Origin: an uncultured Verrucomicrobiota bacterium
Lineage (GTDB): Bacteria; Verrucomicrobiota; Kiritimatiellia; CAIQIC01; Lenti-01
NCBI GenBank assembly: GCA_938003985.1
Contig: CALKWZ010000086.1
Coordinates: forward strand, 30,219 to 94,218
Direction: 5' to 3'
DNA length: 64,000 bases
Part shown: one piece after another, positions 51,188 through 60,340 of the stretch
Position numbering within the stretch: the first letter of the stretch is position 1
Layout: each line of letters begins with the position of its first letter
The notes under the pieces: model-generated
Told to the model about the DNA's origin: nothing
Databases searched by the model: none
The model's input: only the letters and a program-made list of their open reading frames with translations
Translations under genes and position numbers: made by a program

Positions 51188-54100
51188 ATGCGCTTCCTCG
51201 GATTGACCTTCGCGACCCTCGTCCTCGCCCACCTCTCCGCCGCGCAGGCCCAGGACCCGCGCGGCTACCGCGGCCGCTGGAACGGCTGGGGCTACGAACC
51301 CATGGAGCTGGCCCAAGGCGTCTGGCGCGTCACCGTCGCGGCCGTCGAAGCCGAAGACAACGATTTCAAGCTCGCCAGCGAGGACTGGGGACATGAATGG
51401 ACCACCGGCGGCGCCCTGCCGCTGGGCCAGATCCGCACCGCCTACACGTTCGGCGAAAACACCGAGCTGACGGCCACTCCGGGCCGGCGCTATACCTTCG
51501 CCCTGGAAGACGCGGACTACGGCGCGGCCAGCCGCATGCTCGCGCAGGAAACCGCGAACGAGCCCGTCGCGGTGACCGCGGTGACGCACGAACTGGACGG
51601 CAGCAACGCCGTCGTGACCATCGGCACGTCGGCCGCGCCGAGCAGCGGCGAACGAATCTTCGTCCGCTGCAGCTACAACGGCTGGACGTCTTCGAGCTTC
51701 GTCGAGGCCTCCGGCGCCGACACGAACTGGACCGCCACGATCATGCCCGCGGCCGCCGATGCCGGCCGGACGTGCGCCTACTACGTGCTGACCACCACGG
51801 TCGCCGCGCCCGCCCACGCCGACGCCGCCCTGCAAACCCTGCGTGGGAACGACAATGCCGGCGCCTACTACTCCTTCGTCGTTCCCGGCGAGCCGCCCCC
51901 CGCCCAGCTCTATATCAACGAAGTGCTCTCCTCCAACGACTCCAGCGAGCAGGACGAGGACGGCGACTATTCGGATTGGGTCGAAATCTGGAACTCCGGA
52001 ACGGAAGCCGTGGACCTGACCGGCTGGGGCCTGTCCGACAGCTATTCCAATCCCTTCAAATGGACTTTCGGCGACGTGGCGATCCAGGCCGGCGAATTCC
52101 TCGTCGTCTGGGCTTCGAGCAAGAACCGTCCCGCCGTCACCAACGGCAACCAGTTGCACACCAGCTTCGCCATCAGCGCCGGCGGCGAACCCATCCTGCT
52201 GACCCGCGCGGACGGAACGCGCATCGACGAATTCGCGCCGATCGCCATCCCCACCGACTATTCCCGCGGCCGGCAGCCCGACGGCACCGGCCCGTGGAAG
52301 TATTTCGCGAACCACACGCCCGGCGCCGCCAATGCGACCACCGGCTACGACGCCATTCTCGCCGCACCCGAATTTTCCGTCCCAGGCGGCCTCTACGCGA
52401 CCAACGTCGAAGTGTCCCTTTCCACCGTCGAAACCGGCGCCGTCGTCCGCTACACGCTGGACGGCTCCGAACCCACCGAAGCCTCGCCGATCTTCACCAA
52501 CGCCTTCGTCCTGGGCAGCAAGACCGGCACGCCCAACGACCTTTCGGAAATCCCGACCAACTACGAACCCAGCGGCCCGCCCTACTACGAGGGCTGGCAA
52601 GCGCCCGCCGGCGAAGTCTTCAAGTTCCACGTCCTGCGCGCGCGGACCTTCCGCGCCGGCGCCATGGCCAGCCCGGCCGCCACCCGGTCCTACGTCGTCG
52701 ATGCCGCCGGCACCAACCGCTTCACCTTGCCGATCGTTTCGCTCGCGACCGACGCCGGCAACCTCTTCTCCGCCGAGACGGGCATCTACACCCCCCTGAA
52801 CGGCAACATGTGGCAATCCGGCAGCGCCTGGGAACGGCCCGGCACCCTCGAACTCTTCGAGCCCGACGGCACCTGCGCCTTCAACGAAACGATCGGCGTC
52901 CGCCTGCACGGCAACACCACCCGCAGCCGCCCGCGCAAGGCGCTGCGCCTCTATGCCCGCGGCTCCGGCTCCTTCGCGTACCAACTCTTCGCCGACAAGG
53001 CCGTGGACGCGTTCGACACCTTCATCCTCCGCAACGGCGGCAACGACTGGGGCAACGGCGTCATCCGCGACCTCTTCCTGCAATCGCTGACGGACAACAC
53101 CGGCCTCGACCGCCAATTCGGCCGGCCCGTCCTCGTGTTTTTCAACGGCGAATACTGGGGCCTCCACGACCTGCGCGAACGCTTCGACGAAGGCTACGCC
53201 GAACACAACCACGGCCTCGCGGAAGACGAATTCGTCCAGGTCGAGATCGACAACGCTTCCGCCTCGCCCTACGTGCCCGTCTACGACTGCGGCAACGAAG
53301 CCCTCGGCGGCGATTTTTCCAACCTGTGGGACTTCGTGCGCACGCACGACCTGGCCAACCCCGCCGATTACGCCGCCGTCCAGGACCGCTTGGCCGTCGA
53401 TTCGTTCATCGATTTCTTCCAGGCCAACATTTTCTTCGCCAACACCGATTGGCCCGGCAACAACGTCCGCGCCTGGCGCTCCGTGGCCACCAACCGCGTC
53501 GAGGGCGCGCCCGCCCGCCACGACGCGCGCTGGCGCTTCATGCTGTACGACACCGATTTCGGCTTCGGCGCCGATTTCGAGTACGTGCCCGGCCGCGACG
53601 AATTCGCCCAGCACGACACCCTCGCCTACGCCGCCTCGCCCTTCCAGACCGCCACCCCCAACCATCCCGACGCCACGCTGATGTTCCGGCGGCTGCTGGA
53701 CAACGCCGACTTCCGCCGGGCGTTCGTCGTGCGCTTCTGCGACCAGCTCAACACCGCCTATTCCCGCGCGCACGTCACCAACCGCTGGGCGCAATGGGTC
53801 GCCCGCGTCGCGCCCGAAATGGACGAACACGCCGCGCGCTGGCGCCAGCCGACCAATTGGAACTACGAGTGCGACCGCATCCGCGCCTACGGCGAACAGC
53901 GCACCGAAGCCGTTTGGGGCCACGTGCGCAACTATTTTGGCTTGGCCGCGCCGGTCGACCTGACGCTCGCCGTCACCAACGCCGCCGCCGGCTTCGTGCG
54001 GATCAACGCCCTCGATCTCGACGCGGGCACCTCCGGTTTCGCCGGCTATCCCTGGACCGGATCGTATTTCACCAACTACCCCGTCGCGCTGGCCGCGCAG

Positions 54101-55531
54101 GCCCGTCCGGGGTATTTGTTCGTTGAATGGCGCAAAAACGGCGTGCCGGTCGACACCAACGCGGACATCGAAATTTCCCTCGCCGGCGCCGTCGAGTACG
54201 AAGCCGTTTTCGAGGCCGATCCGCCGCCGGCCGTCGTCGACCCCATCGCCTTCCAGCCACTCGTCGAAGGCGCCGCGGCCACCGTCTTCGATCTCGAAAC
54301 CATCTTCGCCGATCCCGAAGGCCAGCCGCTGGAATTCGCCGCGACCTCCGCCGACACCAACGTCCTCGCCGCCGCCGTCGCCGGTTCCTCGCTGACCCTG
54401 ACGCCCCAGTTGCGCGGCGAGAGCGCCGTCGCCGTCACGGCTTCCGATGGCTTCTCGACCGCCACCAATTCCTTCCGCGTGCTGGTGTATCCGCGCGCGC
54501 ACGAACTGGCCGCGGGCGCGTTCGCCTTCGGCGCGTGGGCCACGAACCAGCCGACCGGCACCTATCCCGAACACATGCTGTTCCTGCAAAGCGACCAGAG
54601 CGACACCGGGCTCGCCACGCCGCTGGTCTACGCCTACCGCATTCCCCTCGCCGACGCTTCTGTGGCCGGCGACGCGGAGTATCCCTACAACGCCGCGGCC
54701 CGCACGCGCCTCAACGGACTCGGCACCAACGGCGTCGCCTTCATCAACACCGGCCGCGGCCGCGACCTCGGCGGGACCCTGCTCGCGCTCGACACCCGCG
54801 GCGTCTCCAACGCGCCCGTCTCGTGGATCGGCGGCACCGTCCTCACCAACGTGCGCATCTACGCCATCCGCCTCCAGTATCGCGTGGGCCTCACCAACGA
54901 TTTCGCCGACGTGCTCGACTCCGAAGGCCACCCCGTCGAATACGTGCGCAACGCGGCCAACGGCCACGTGCAAACCATCGGCCCCGTACCGTTGCCCGCC
55001 GCCGCCCTCGGCCAGGAATACGTCCAGCTCCTCTGGCGCTACCATCTGGTCTCCGGCACCAGCGGCGCCCGCGCCCAGTTGCGCCTCGACGAAATCGGCG
55101 TGGACAACCGCGGCGCCGGGTTCTCCGCCTGGCAGCAGGACGCCTTCACGCCCGAAGAACTGGCCGATCCCGCCATCAGCGGCCCGCTCGCCGAAAGCGG
55201 CGGCGTCCCCAACCTGTTGCGCTACGCCTTCGGCCTGGACCGCGCCGGCGACTACGACGCCGCCCGGCCCACGTCCCACGTGCAGGACAACGTCCGCGTC
55301 TTCCGCCATCGCCGGCTGCTCGATCCGGACAGCGGCCTCGCCTATGCCGTCGAAACCGCCTCCGACCTCCTGCTGGCCGATTGGGATGCCGCGGACGTCG
55401 GCACCGACCTGATCGACCAGGGCGCCGTTCCGACCGGCGACGGCCGGACCGAAACCGTCGAGTACCGCCTCGACGACGACCTCCTCCCCAGTCCCCGCTT
55501 CCTCCGGTTGCGCGTCGTCCTGACCGAATAA
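51188..55531 (+). CDS. Giant secreted CotH-family protein with lamin-tail and CHB_HEX-type domains
   Basis: 1447 residues; the signal MRFLGLTFATLVLAHLSAAQAQ ends near 22. A starch-binding-like N-terminal part (~25-190) is followed by a lamin-tail domain (LYINEVLSSNDSSEQDEDGDYSDWVEIWNSG, ~240-330). A chitobiase/beta-hexosaminidase C-terminal-like unit follows (VSLSTVETGAVVRYTLDGSEPTEAS, ~400-440), then a CotH kinase-like domain (GVRLHGNTTRSRPRKALRLYARG, DTFILRNGGNDWGNGVIRDLF, WGLHDLRERFDEGYAE, ~560-900). Later beta-sandwich segments and a LRYAFGLDRAGD tail typical of verrucomicrobial exoproteins end the protein. In spore-coat CotH the domain phosphorylates proteins; in these secreted PVC homologs the role is unknown. 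It is transcribed divergently from the symporter pair. Confidence 0.85.
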   Translation: MRFLGLTFATLVLAHLSAAQAQDPRGYRGRWNGWGYEPMELAQGVWRVTVAAVEAEDNDFKLASEDWGHEWTTGGALPLGQIRTAYTFGENTELTATPGRRYTFALEDADYGAASRMLAQETANEPVAVTAVTHELDGSNAVVTIGTSAAPSSGERIFVRCSYNGWTSSSFVEASGADTNWTATIMPAAADAGRTCAYYVLTTTVAAPAHADAALQTLRGNDNAGAYYSFVVPGEPPPAQLYINEVLSSNDSSEQDEDGDYSDWVEIWNSGTEAVDLTGWGLSDSYSNPFKWTFGDVAIQAGEFLVVWASSKNRPAVTNGNQLHTSFAISAGGEPILLTRADGTRIDEFAPIAIPTDYSRGRQPDGTGPWKYFANHTPGAANATTGYDAILAAPEFSVPGGLYATNVEVSLSTVETGAVVRYTLDGSEPTEASPIFTNAFVLGSKTGTPNDLSEIPTNYEPSGPPYYEGWQAPAGEVFKFHVLRARTFRAGAMASPAATRSYVVDAAGTNRFTLPIVSLATDAGNLFSAETGIYTPLNGNMWQSGSAWERPGTLELFEPDGTCAFNETIGVRLHGNTTRSRPRKALRLYARGSGSFAYQLFADKAVDAFDTFILRNGGNDWGNGVIRDLFLQSLTDNTGLDRQFGRPVLVFFNGEYWGLHDLRERFDEGYAEHNHGLAEDEFVQVEIDNASASPYVPVYDCGNEALGGDFSNLWDFVRTHDLANPADYAAVQDRLAVDSFIDFFQANIFFANTDWPGNNVRAWRSVATNRVEGAPARHDARWRFMLYDTDFGFGADFEYVPGRDEFAQHDTLAYAASPFQTATPNHPDATLMFRRLLDNADFRRAFVVRFCDQLNTAYSRAHVTNRWAQWVARVAPEMDEHAARWRQPTNWNYECDRIRAYGEQRTEAVWGHVRNYFGLAAPVDLTLAVTNAAAGFVRINALDLDAGTSGFAGYPWTGSYFTNYPVALAAQARPGYLFVEWRKNGVPVDTNADIEISLAGAVEYEAVFEADPPPAVVDPIAFQPLVEGAAATVFDLETIFADPEGQPLEFAATSADTNVLAAAVAGSSLTLTPQLRGESAVAVTASDGFSTATNSFRVLVYPRAHELAAGAFAFGAWATNQPTGTYPEHMLFLQSDQSDTGLATPLVYAYRIPLADASVAGDAEYPYNAAARTRLNGLGTNGVAFINTGRGRDLGGTLLALDTRGVSNAPVSWIGGTVLTNVRIYAIRLQYRVGLTNDFADVLDSEGHPVEYVRNAANGHVQTIGPVPLPAAALGQEYVQLLWRYHLVSGTSGARAQLRLDEIGVDNRGAGFSAWQQDAFTPEELADPAISGPLAESGGVPNLLRYAFGLDRAGDYDAARPTSHVQDNVRVFRHRRLLDPDSGLAYAVETASDLLLADWDAADVGTDLIDQGAVPTGDGRTETVEYRLDDDLLPSPRFLRLRVVLTE

Positions 55532-55546
55532 GGCGGGCTTCGAAGT

Positions 55547-55596
55547 TTTTACGTGCTACGTAAAACTCCGCGAAAGTTTTTACGTTCTACGTAAAA
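55547..55596. repeat. TTTTACGTNNNACGTAAAA palindrome doublet
   Basis: TTTTACGTGCTACGTAAAA (55547-55565) and TTTTACGTTCTACGTAAAA (55578-55596) are separated by CTCCGCGAAAGT. Arms are identical to those at 40188, and the centre three bases vary (GCT, TTC). It lies between convergent genes (CotH and the ABC ATPase), like the 40188 copy. Confidence 0.9.
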
Positions 55597-55603
55597 GTCG
55601 GGT

Positions 55604-56278
55604 TCAGGCGACGATCCGGCCATCGGCGAGCGTCAGCGTCCGGTCGCAGCGGGCGGCCAGCGCCAGATTGTGCGTCGTCAGCACCAGTGCCACGCCGTCC
55701 TCGCGGACGGTCTTCTGGAACAAGTCGAAGATCGCTTCGCCCGTATGGCTGTCCAGGTTGCCCGTCGGCTCGTCGGCGATCAGCACGCGCGGCCGCACCG
55801 CCAGGGCCCGGCCGATGGCCACGCGCTGCATCTGGCCGCCGGACAGTTCCTTCGGCAAGTGCCCCGCGCGGTCGGCCAGCCCCACCGCGTCCAGCACGCG
55901 CGCGATTTCCGCCGGCTCCGTTTTCCGCCCCAGGAACAACAGCGGCAGCGCCACGTTTTCCGCCACCGTCAGGGTCGGGATCAGGTGGAACTGCTGGAAG
56001 ACGTAGCCCAGCAGCCCGCGCCGCACCCCCACCAGCTCGCGCTCGCTCAGCCCGTCCACCCGCCGCCCGCCGATGACCAGCTCGCCCGCCGTCGGCGCGT
56101 CCAGCGCCGAGAGCAGATTGACCAGCGTCGTCTTGCCCGAGCCCGACGGCCCGAGCACGCAAACCGATTCGCCCGCGCGCACGTCGACGTCCACGCCGTC
56201 CAGCGCCTTCACCGTCTCGCTCCCGCGCCGATAGTGCCGCCGCAGGTTCCGGCCCGAAATGAGGATGTCTTTTTCCAT
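55604..56278 (-). CDS. ABC transporter ATP-binding protein (MacB/LolD type)
   Basis: 224 residues from the ATG at 56276-56278. It has Walker A GPSGSGKTTLVNLLSALD, the Q-loop FQQFHLIPTLTVAENV, signature LSGGQMQRVAIGRALA, Walker B VLIADEPTGNLDS and the H-loop TTHNLALAARC. The sequence TLTVAENVALPLLF and the 220-residue length are typical of ATPases that pair with MacB/FtsX-type permeases in tripartite or lipoprotein-handling systems, not with importers. The permease gene ends 2 bases upstream of the start region, so both are in one operon. It is the last gene of the CsoR-headed unit. Confidence 0.93.
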   Translation of the reverse strand: MEKDILISGRNLRRHYRRGSETVKALDGVDVDVRAGESVCVLGPSGSGKTTLVNLLSALDAPTAGELVIGGRRVDGLSERELVGVRRGLLGYVFQQFHLIPTLTVAENVALPLLFLGRKTEPAEIARVLDAVGLADRAGHLPKELSGGQMQRVAIGRALAVRPRVLIADEPTGNLDSHTGEAIFDLFQKTVREDGVALVLTTHNLALAARCDRTLTLADGRIVA

Positions 56279-56280
56279 GG

Positions 56281-57528
56281 CTATTCTCCGCTCCGGATCG
56301 CTTCCACCGGCCGCAGGCCCGCCGCCCGCCCCGCCGGCCAGATGCCCGCCAGCAAGCCCAAGACCACCGCGCCCAGGATTGCCGCGCCCAGCAGCCCCGG
56401 CGTGATCCGCACCAAGGGCTGCGTCACGCCGATGTTCAGCAGGTGCCGCAGCGCCGCGTCCGTCAGCCGCGCGCCGCCCGCCGCCAGCAGGCTGCCCGGC
56501 ACCGCGCCGGCCAGGCTCGTCAGCAGCGTTTCCAGCCACACCAACCGGAAAATCTGCGCGCGCCCCGCGCCCACCGCCTTCAGCACGCCGATCTCGCCCG
56601 TCCGCTCATGCACGCTCGTCAGCACGGAATTGACCACGCCGATCACGGCCACCAGGATCGCGATCACCGCCACCGCCGCCACCATCGTCTGCGCCGTCCC
56701 CACCAGCGAGACCAGCGCGCCTTTCACCTGCTCGAGGCTCACCACCTGGACTTCGGGAATCTTCAGCCACCGGCCCTCGAACTCGCGCATGCGGATGCCG
56801 TTGAATTCCTTCAGCTTGATGCCGATGATCGTCAGCTCGTTTTCCCGCCCGAACATCGTTTGCGCCGCGCGCAGCGGCAGAAAAATCGTGCCGTCGTCCT
56901 GCGCGCCCGTCCGCTCCAGCACGCCCACCACCGTGAAGGCGTGCAGCTCGGGATCCACCTTGCCGTTCGGCACGACGGACACGTAGAACGTGTCGCCCAC
57001 CTTGCGCTGCTCGTATTCGGCCGCTTCATAGCCCATCACGACTTCGCTGGTCGCCTCCGGCGCGAACCACCGCCCGCCGTCGTAGCCCGTGCCGGTCTTG
57101 AGCTTCAGCCACGGCTTCATCGCCTGGAAACTGTCCAGGTCCACGCCCGAGAGGATCGTGAACGCCGAGGCCGCCGGCGTCCCGTCCAGCGAGTAGTTCT
57201 GTTTTTCGGCGATGCCGATGAAGATCGGCGTGATCGCCTCGATGTCCGGATCGGTCCGGATCTGCGCGTGGGCCTCCTCGGGCAGATAGAGCAGCCCCGT
57301 TCCGCCCTTGAGCATCATCGTCGCCGCTTCGTACGGACACCCCTTCGCCATCACCATCACCTGGAACCCGAGCTGCTCGATGCTGCCGGCGATGGCCTGC
57401 CGGTAGCCGAGGTTGAAGCCGCCGAGGCTCACCGCCACGGCCACGGCCAGCGCGACGCCCCCCGCCGTCAGCGCCGTCCGTACCGGACGCCGCACGAGGT
57501 TTTTCCAGGCCAGCGCGGAATAGGTCAT
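56281..57528 (-). CDS. MacB/FtsX-type ABC permease
   Basis: 415 residues from the ATG at 57526-57528. One N-terminal helix (RRPVRTALTAGGVALAVAVAVSLGGF) is followed by a ~220-residue periplasmic domain with MacB-PCD-like features (FTILSGVDLDSFQ, LGYDGGRWF). Three C-terminal helices follow, including VAAVAVIAILVAVIGVVNSVLTSVHERTGEIGVLKAVGA, the conserved FtsX signature. Such permeases use the periplasmic domain to move lipoproteins, peptides or metals' partner proteins and do not form a classical pore. It is coupled by 4 bases to the preceding lipoprotein gene and 2 bases from the ATPase. Confidence 0.9.
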   Translation of the reverse strand: MTYSALAWKNLVRRPVRTALTAGGVALAVAVAVSLGGFNLGYRQAIAGSIEQLGFQVMVMAKGCPYEAATMMLKGGTGLLYLPEEAHAQIRTDPDIEAITPIFIGIAEKQNYSLDGTPAASAFTILSGVDLDSFQAMKPWLKLKTGTGYDGGRWFAPEATSEVVMGYEAAEYEQRKVGDTFYVSVVPNGKVDPELHAFTVVGVLERTGAQDDGTIFLPLRAAQTMFGRENELTIIGIKLKEFNGIRMREFEGRWLKIPEVQVVSLEQVKGALVSLVGTAQTMVAAVAVIAILVAVIGVVNSVLTSVHERTGEIGVLKAVGAGRAQIFRLVWLETLLTSLAGAVPGSLLAAGGARLTDAALRHLLNIGVTQPLVRITPGLLGAAILGAVVLGLLAGIWPAGRAAGLRPVEAIRSGE

Positions 57529-57917
57529 GGCGCCGCCTCCCCGCCGAACGCGATCCGCGTGCCGACGAACTGGTGGTCCGTCCCCATGGGGATCCATTCG
57601 CCTTCCACTTCCGCCGTCTCGCCGACGTGCCGCGGCAGCTCCGCGAAATAGTCGCCCAGTTCGACGCGGATGGACCGCCCCTGGCCGTCGCGCAGGAACA
57701 GCCAGCAGCCCGCCGCGGGGCACTGGCGCTCGATCTCGCCTTGCACCCGCACCGGCTGGCGCCGGAATGCCTCCGGCGTTTCCAGCAATTGCGCGATCGC
57801 CACCCGCGGCGCGTCCGTGAACGGCTCGCCGAAATGCTGGGCCTTCTTCCGGCCGCAGCCGGCCGTCCACGCCGCGGCCAGCGCGAACGCGAGAATCATG
57901 ATCGTTTTCGCTTTCAT
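57525..57917 (-). CDS. OB-fold-like lipoprotein
   Basis: 130 residues. The signal MKAKTIMILAFALAAAWTAGC has the lipobox cysteine at 21. The mature region PRVAIAQLLETPEAFRRQPVRVQGEIERQCPAAGCWLFLRDGQGRSIRVELGDYFAELP... resembles the DUF4920/OB-fold proteins with a C-x-x-x-C-type motif (RQCPAAGCW). Those are often encoded beside metal-related genes. It overlaps the permease start by 4 bases and the preceding gene by 4, so it is part of the CsoR operon. A metal or redox role via the two cysteines is possible (inference). Confidence 0.72.
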   Translation of the reverse strand: MKAKTIMILAFALAAAWTAGCGRKKAQHFGEPFTDAPRVAIAQLLETPEAFRRQPVRVQGEIERQCPAAGCWLFLRDGQGRSIRVELGDYFAELPRHVGETAEVEGEWIPMGTDHQFVGTRIAFGGEAAP

Positions 57918-58621
57918 GGCGTCGTCTCCTTTTTCTTTTGCGCCGCCTGGGCGCGCTCGAAAAACGGCTCGTGGCGGCGGTCGAACGCGAAGAGATCGAG
58001 CAGGATCAGGTTCTTGCGCACGCCGCGCCGCGCGGCGTCCCAGTCCGGCCGCGCCGCTTCGGGCAGCCCCGCCGGCGGCGCGAGTTGCCCCACCCGGTCG
58101 GCTTCGTTGCCCGGATCGGCCGCCGCGAAATAGTCGTGCTTGTAGAAATCCGCCAGCGACAGCCCCGCAAACGGCACGGTCGCCGCCGGGCTCCGCAGCG
58201 CCGCGCCGCCGGGACTCTCCAGCCGCTGGTAGAACATCCGCCCGATGGCCGCCGTTTCCGGATCGACCGCGAGAAAAACCTGGATGACCCCGCCGCGGCC
58301 CGGCACGTTCACGCCGTGCACATAGCCGAGCTTTTCTTCGCCGCGGAACACGGAATACAGCGTGTAGGGCACGTCGTACGCCTCGTAGACCGGATCGAGA
58401 TCGCCGCCGACCCGCGCGCGCAGCGCCTCGTAGGCCGCGCGCCCGTCCGGCAGCTTGGCCAATTCCTTCACGTCTTCGCGATACGACGTCAGGTCGGGAT
58501 ACAGCGCCTTCAGATCGCGCGCCGGATTCGCCAGCGTGCAGCCGATCGCGCCGAACGCCGCCGGCGCCAGCGCCAGCCAGCCGGCCAGCCATCCCAACGC
58601 CCATGTTGCGCTTCGTTTCAT
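57914..58621 (-). CDS. Secreted protein of unknown function
   Basis: 235 residues. MKRSATWALGWLAGWLALAPAAFGA is a signal peptide. The mature protein opens ANPARDLKALYPDLTSYREDVKELAKLPDGRAAYEALR and has a central beta-rich segment (YSVFRGEEKLGYVHGVNVPGRGGVIQVFLAVDPETAAIGRMFYQRLESPGGAALRSP). The LAVDP..AAIGRM..QR.ESPGGAAL stretch is weakly like FMN-binding (RnfG/NosR-type) domains. No threonine flavin site is evident, so this is only a suggestion. It lies in the CsoR operon between the outer-membrane barrel and the lipoprotein. Confidence 0.65.
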   Translation of the reverse strand: MKRSATWALGWLAGWLALAPAAFGAIGCTLANPARDLKALYPDLTSYREDVKELAKLPDGRAAYEALRARVGGDLDPVYEAYDVPYTLYSVFRGEEKLGYVHGVNVPGRGGVIQVFLAVDPETAAIGRMFYQRLESPGGAALRSPAATVPFAGLSLADFYKHDYFAAADPGNEADRVGQLAPPAGLPEAARPDWDAARRGVRKNLILLDLFAFDRRHEPFFERAQAAQKKKETTP

Positions 58622-58629
58622 CTTTCGCC

Positions 58630-59763
58630 TCACCAATATCGGTAGTACTGGACCATCGCCACCGTTTCTCCGTCGCCCTCCGGCGCCTGAATCTGCCGTT
58701 CCAATCCCAGCGCGATCCAATGCAGCGCCGCGTTGCCGACGTCGTTGCGGAAATAGCGCGTCAGCGTCGCGCTGGCGCGTTCGTCGATTCCGCCGCCATG
58801 CCCGTGTCCGGTCGATTCGCGCTCGAAATAGAAGTACTGCGCCGCCGCGCCCCAGCGGCGGCTCGGCAGCAGCCAATCCGCCTGCGCCAGCCCGGACCAG
58901 ACCGTCGCCTCTTCGTCCTCGCCCGCCGCCGCTTCGCCCGTCAGCGTGAACGGGCCGAGATCCGTGTCGATCCGCTGGCGCAGATCGGCTCCCAACCGCC
59001 AAGTGCGGATGGCCCCCTCGATTCCGGCATGCGGATCGACGCGTTCGCCGAACGCGCCGCTTACGCCGGCTTCGAGCCCGCGCGCATACAGGTAATCGCT
59101 GTTGAGCCCGAGGCGCCCCACGGCCAGGCCCGCCTGCCCGTCCAGCTTCTGGTCGGGCCCCGCCCCGAACACGTAGCCCACTAGGTAATCCAGGTGCTCC
59201 GAGGCGCTACCGTACGCCGTCACTTGCCAATCGCGGTCGGCGCCGAACACCCGGTCGTTCGAGAGCTGCAAGAGCGTCCCGTGCGTGTCGGTCTGGGCAT
59301 TCAGCCCGAACGGCAGATAATAGCGCCCGGCGCGCAGGCTGAAACGCCCCGGCGCACCCAGCACGTTGTAGAACTCCGCGTAGGCGTTGTGGGTTTCGTA
59401 GGTCCACCGCTCCGCATCCATGCCCATCGCGTCGGCCGCCGTGGCGAGGGCGTGGTCGCGGTAAACCAGCCGCCCCTGGTAGTTCACCGACGCCACCGTC
59501 TTCGTCGCCGTGGAAAACCGCTTTTGGATCTCGAAGCCGGCCGAGAGCCGCGAAAAGGCGCGGTCGGTCTCGTCGAAATCGTCTTTTCCGGCCGCTCCCA
59601 GCAGATAGATTTCTTTCCGGAACAGCAGATTGTCCGTCCAGCCTGCCGTCGCCGCGGGCGCCGGCGGCGCGGCGGCGCGGGGTTCCACGCCGGCGAACGG
59701 ATCCGCAGCGCCGGCCGCCGCGGTCGTCGCCAGCAAGATCAGGCTGGACCGGAATCCGTTCAT
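58630..59763 (-). CDS. Outer-membrane porin-like beta-barrel protein
   Basis: 377 residues from the ATG at 59761-59763, overlapping the preceding stop by 4 bases. A signal (MNGFRSSLILLATTAAAGAA) is followed by alternating strands rich in tyrosine, phenylalanine and acidic residues (GRLVYRDHALATAADAM, YAEFYNVLGAPGRFSLRAGRYYLPFGLNAQTDTHGTLLQLSNDRVFGADRD, AQYFYFERESTGHGHGGG). It ends in an aromatic terminal strand, MVQYYRYW. The FSLRAGRYYLPFGLN segment is typical of phosphate-selective-porin-like barrels. A histidine/glycine run (HGHGGG) might bind metal. It is the OM part of the CsoR operon. Confidence 0.78.
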   Translation of the reverse strand: MNGFRSSLILLATTAAAGAADPFAGVEPRAAAPPAPAATAGWTDNLLFRKEIYLLGAAGKDDFDETDRAFSRLSAGFEIQKRFSTATKTVASVNYQGRLVYRDHALATAADAMGMDAERWTYETHNAYAEFYNVLGAPGRFSLRAGRYYLPFGLNAQTDTHGTLLQLSNDRVFGADRDWQVTAYGSASEHLDYLVGYVFGAGPDQKLDGQAGLAVGRLGLNSDYLYARGLEAGVSGAFGERVDPHAGIEGAIRTWRLGADLRQRIDTDLGPFTLTGEAAAGEDEEATVWSGLAQADWLLPSRRWGAAAQYFYFERESTGHGHGGGIDERASATLTRYFRNDVGNAALHWIALGLERQIQAPEGDGETVAMVQYYRYW

Positions 59764-60023
59764 TCCGCTTTCGGGGCCTCCGGCGCCTTCTCGAGCTCGA
59801 CGCCTTCGGCCTGCAGTTCCGCCACGTATTTCGCGGGGTTGGCCTGGACTTCGCGGACGCACCCGCCGCAGCAGACGTAGATGCGGTAGCCCTCGGCATC
59901 CACGTAGAGCGACTTGCTCACCGGGCTGCCCTTCATCACGGGACACGTCGTCTGGGGCTTGCCTTCCGCCAAGGCCAGCGAGACCGAGGCGAGCAACGCG
60001 GCGATCATCAGGATTTTCTTCAT
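59760..60023 (-). CDS. Small secreted YHS-like domain protein
   Basis: 87 residues. The signal MKKILMIAALLASVSLALA is followed by a YHS-type cysteine motif: CPVMKGSPVSKSLYVDAEGYRIYVCCGGCVREVQANPAKYV. Cys27, and Cys51, Cys52 and Cys55 are candidate metal ligands. YHS (TRASH-related) domains are found in metal transport and storage proteins and in P-type ATPases. It is the second gene of the CsoR operon, 22 bases after csoR, which supports metal binding in the periplasm. The terminal EKAPEAPKAE is disordered. Confidence 0.82.
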   Translation of the reverse strand: MKKILMIAALLASVSLALAEGKPQTTCPVMKGSPVSKSLYVDAEGYRIYVCCGGCVREVQANPAKYVAELQAEGVELEKAPEAPKAE

Positions 60024-60045
60024 GTTCGTTTCCTTTCTTTCGTTC

Positions 60046-60330
60046 TCAATAGGGCTTCTTCAGCACGCGCAGCAGCTCATCCATTTTCCGGTCCGCCTCC
60101 GCCGGCGACCCCGACGCGAACGCGTCGCGCACGCAATGGTCCACGTGTTTCTTCAAGATCCGCAGTTCGACGGCCCGCAGCGCCGAGCGCGCGGCCTGGA
60201 TCTGCGTGAGGATGTCGATGCAGTACTTCCGGTCCTCGACCATGCGCCGGACCCCCTCGACCTGGCCGGCAATCCGCCGCAACCGGTGGAGGTTTTCGTC
60301 GTGCGTCGTGGTTCGTGGCGTGGTCTTCAT
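60046..60330 (-). CDS. CsoR/DUF156-family metal-sensing repressor
   Basis: 94 residues, an all-helical DUF156 repressor. The copper-sensing C-H-C triad is intact: Cys37 (RKYCIDIL), His62 and Cys66 (KKHVDHCV). His62 and His65 also give the metal-binding spacing. Copper(I) sensing is therefore favoured over the FrmR (formaldehyde) or RcnR (nickel/cobalt) branches, which differ at these positions. The palindromic operator at 60341-60359 lies just upstream, so autoregulation is expected. It heads the operon that runs on to the ABC ATPase. Confidence 0.92.
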   Translation of the reverse strand: MKTTPRTTTHDENLHRLRRIAGQVEGVRRMVEDRKYCIDILTQIQAARSALRAVELRILKKHVDHCVRDAFASGSPAEADRKMDELLRVLKKPY

Positions 60331-60340
60331 GCCTTGAACC

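Noticed and set aside
51170..55309. A 1379-residue open frame on the minus strand
   Set aside because: Shadow of the CotH gene; glycine/valine-rich composition without domains.
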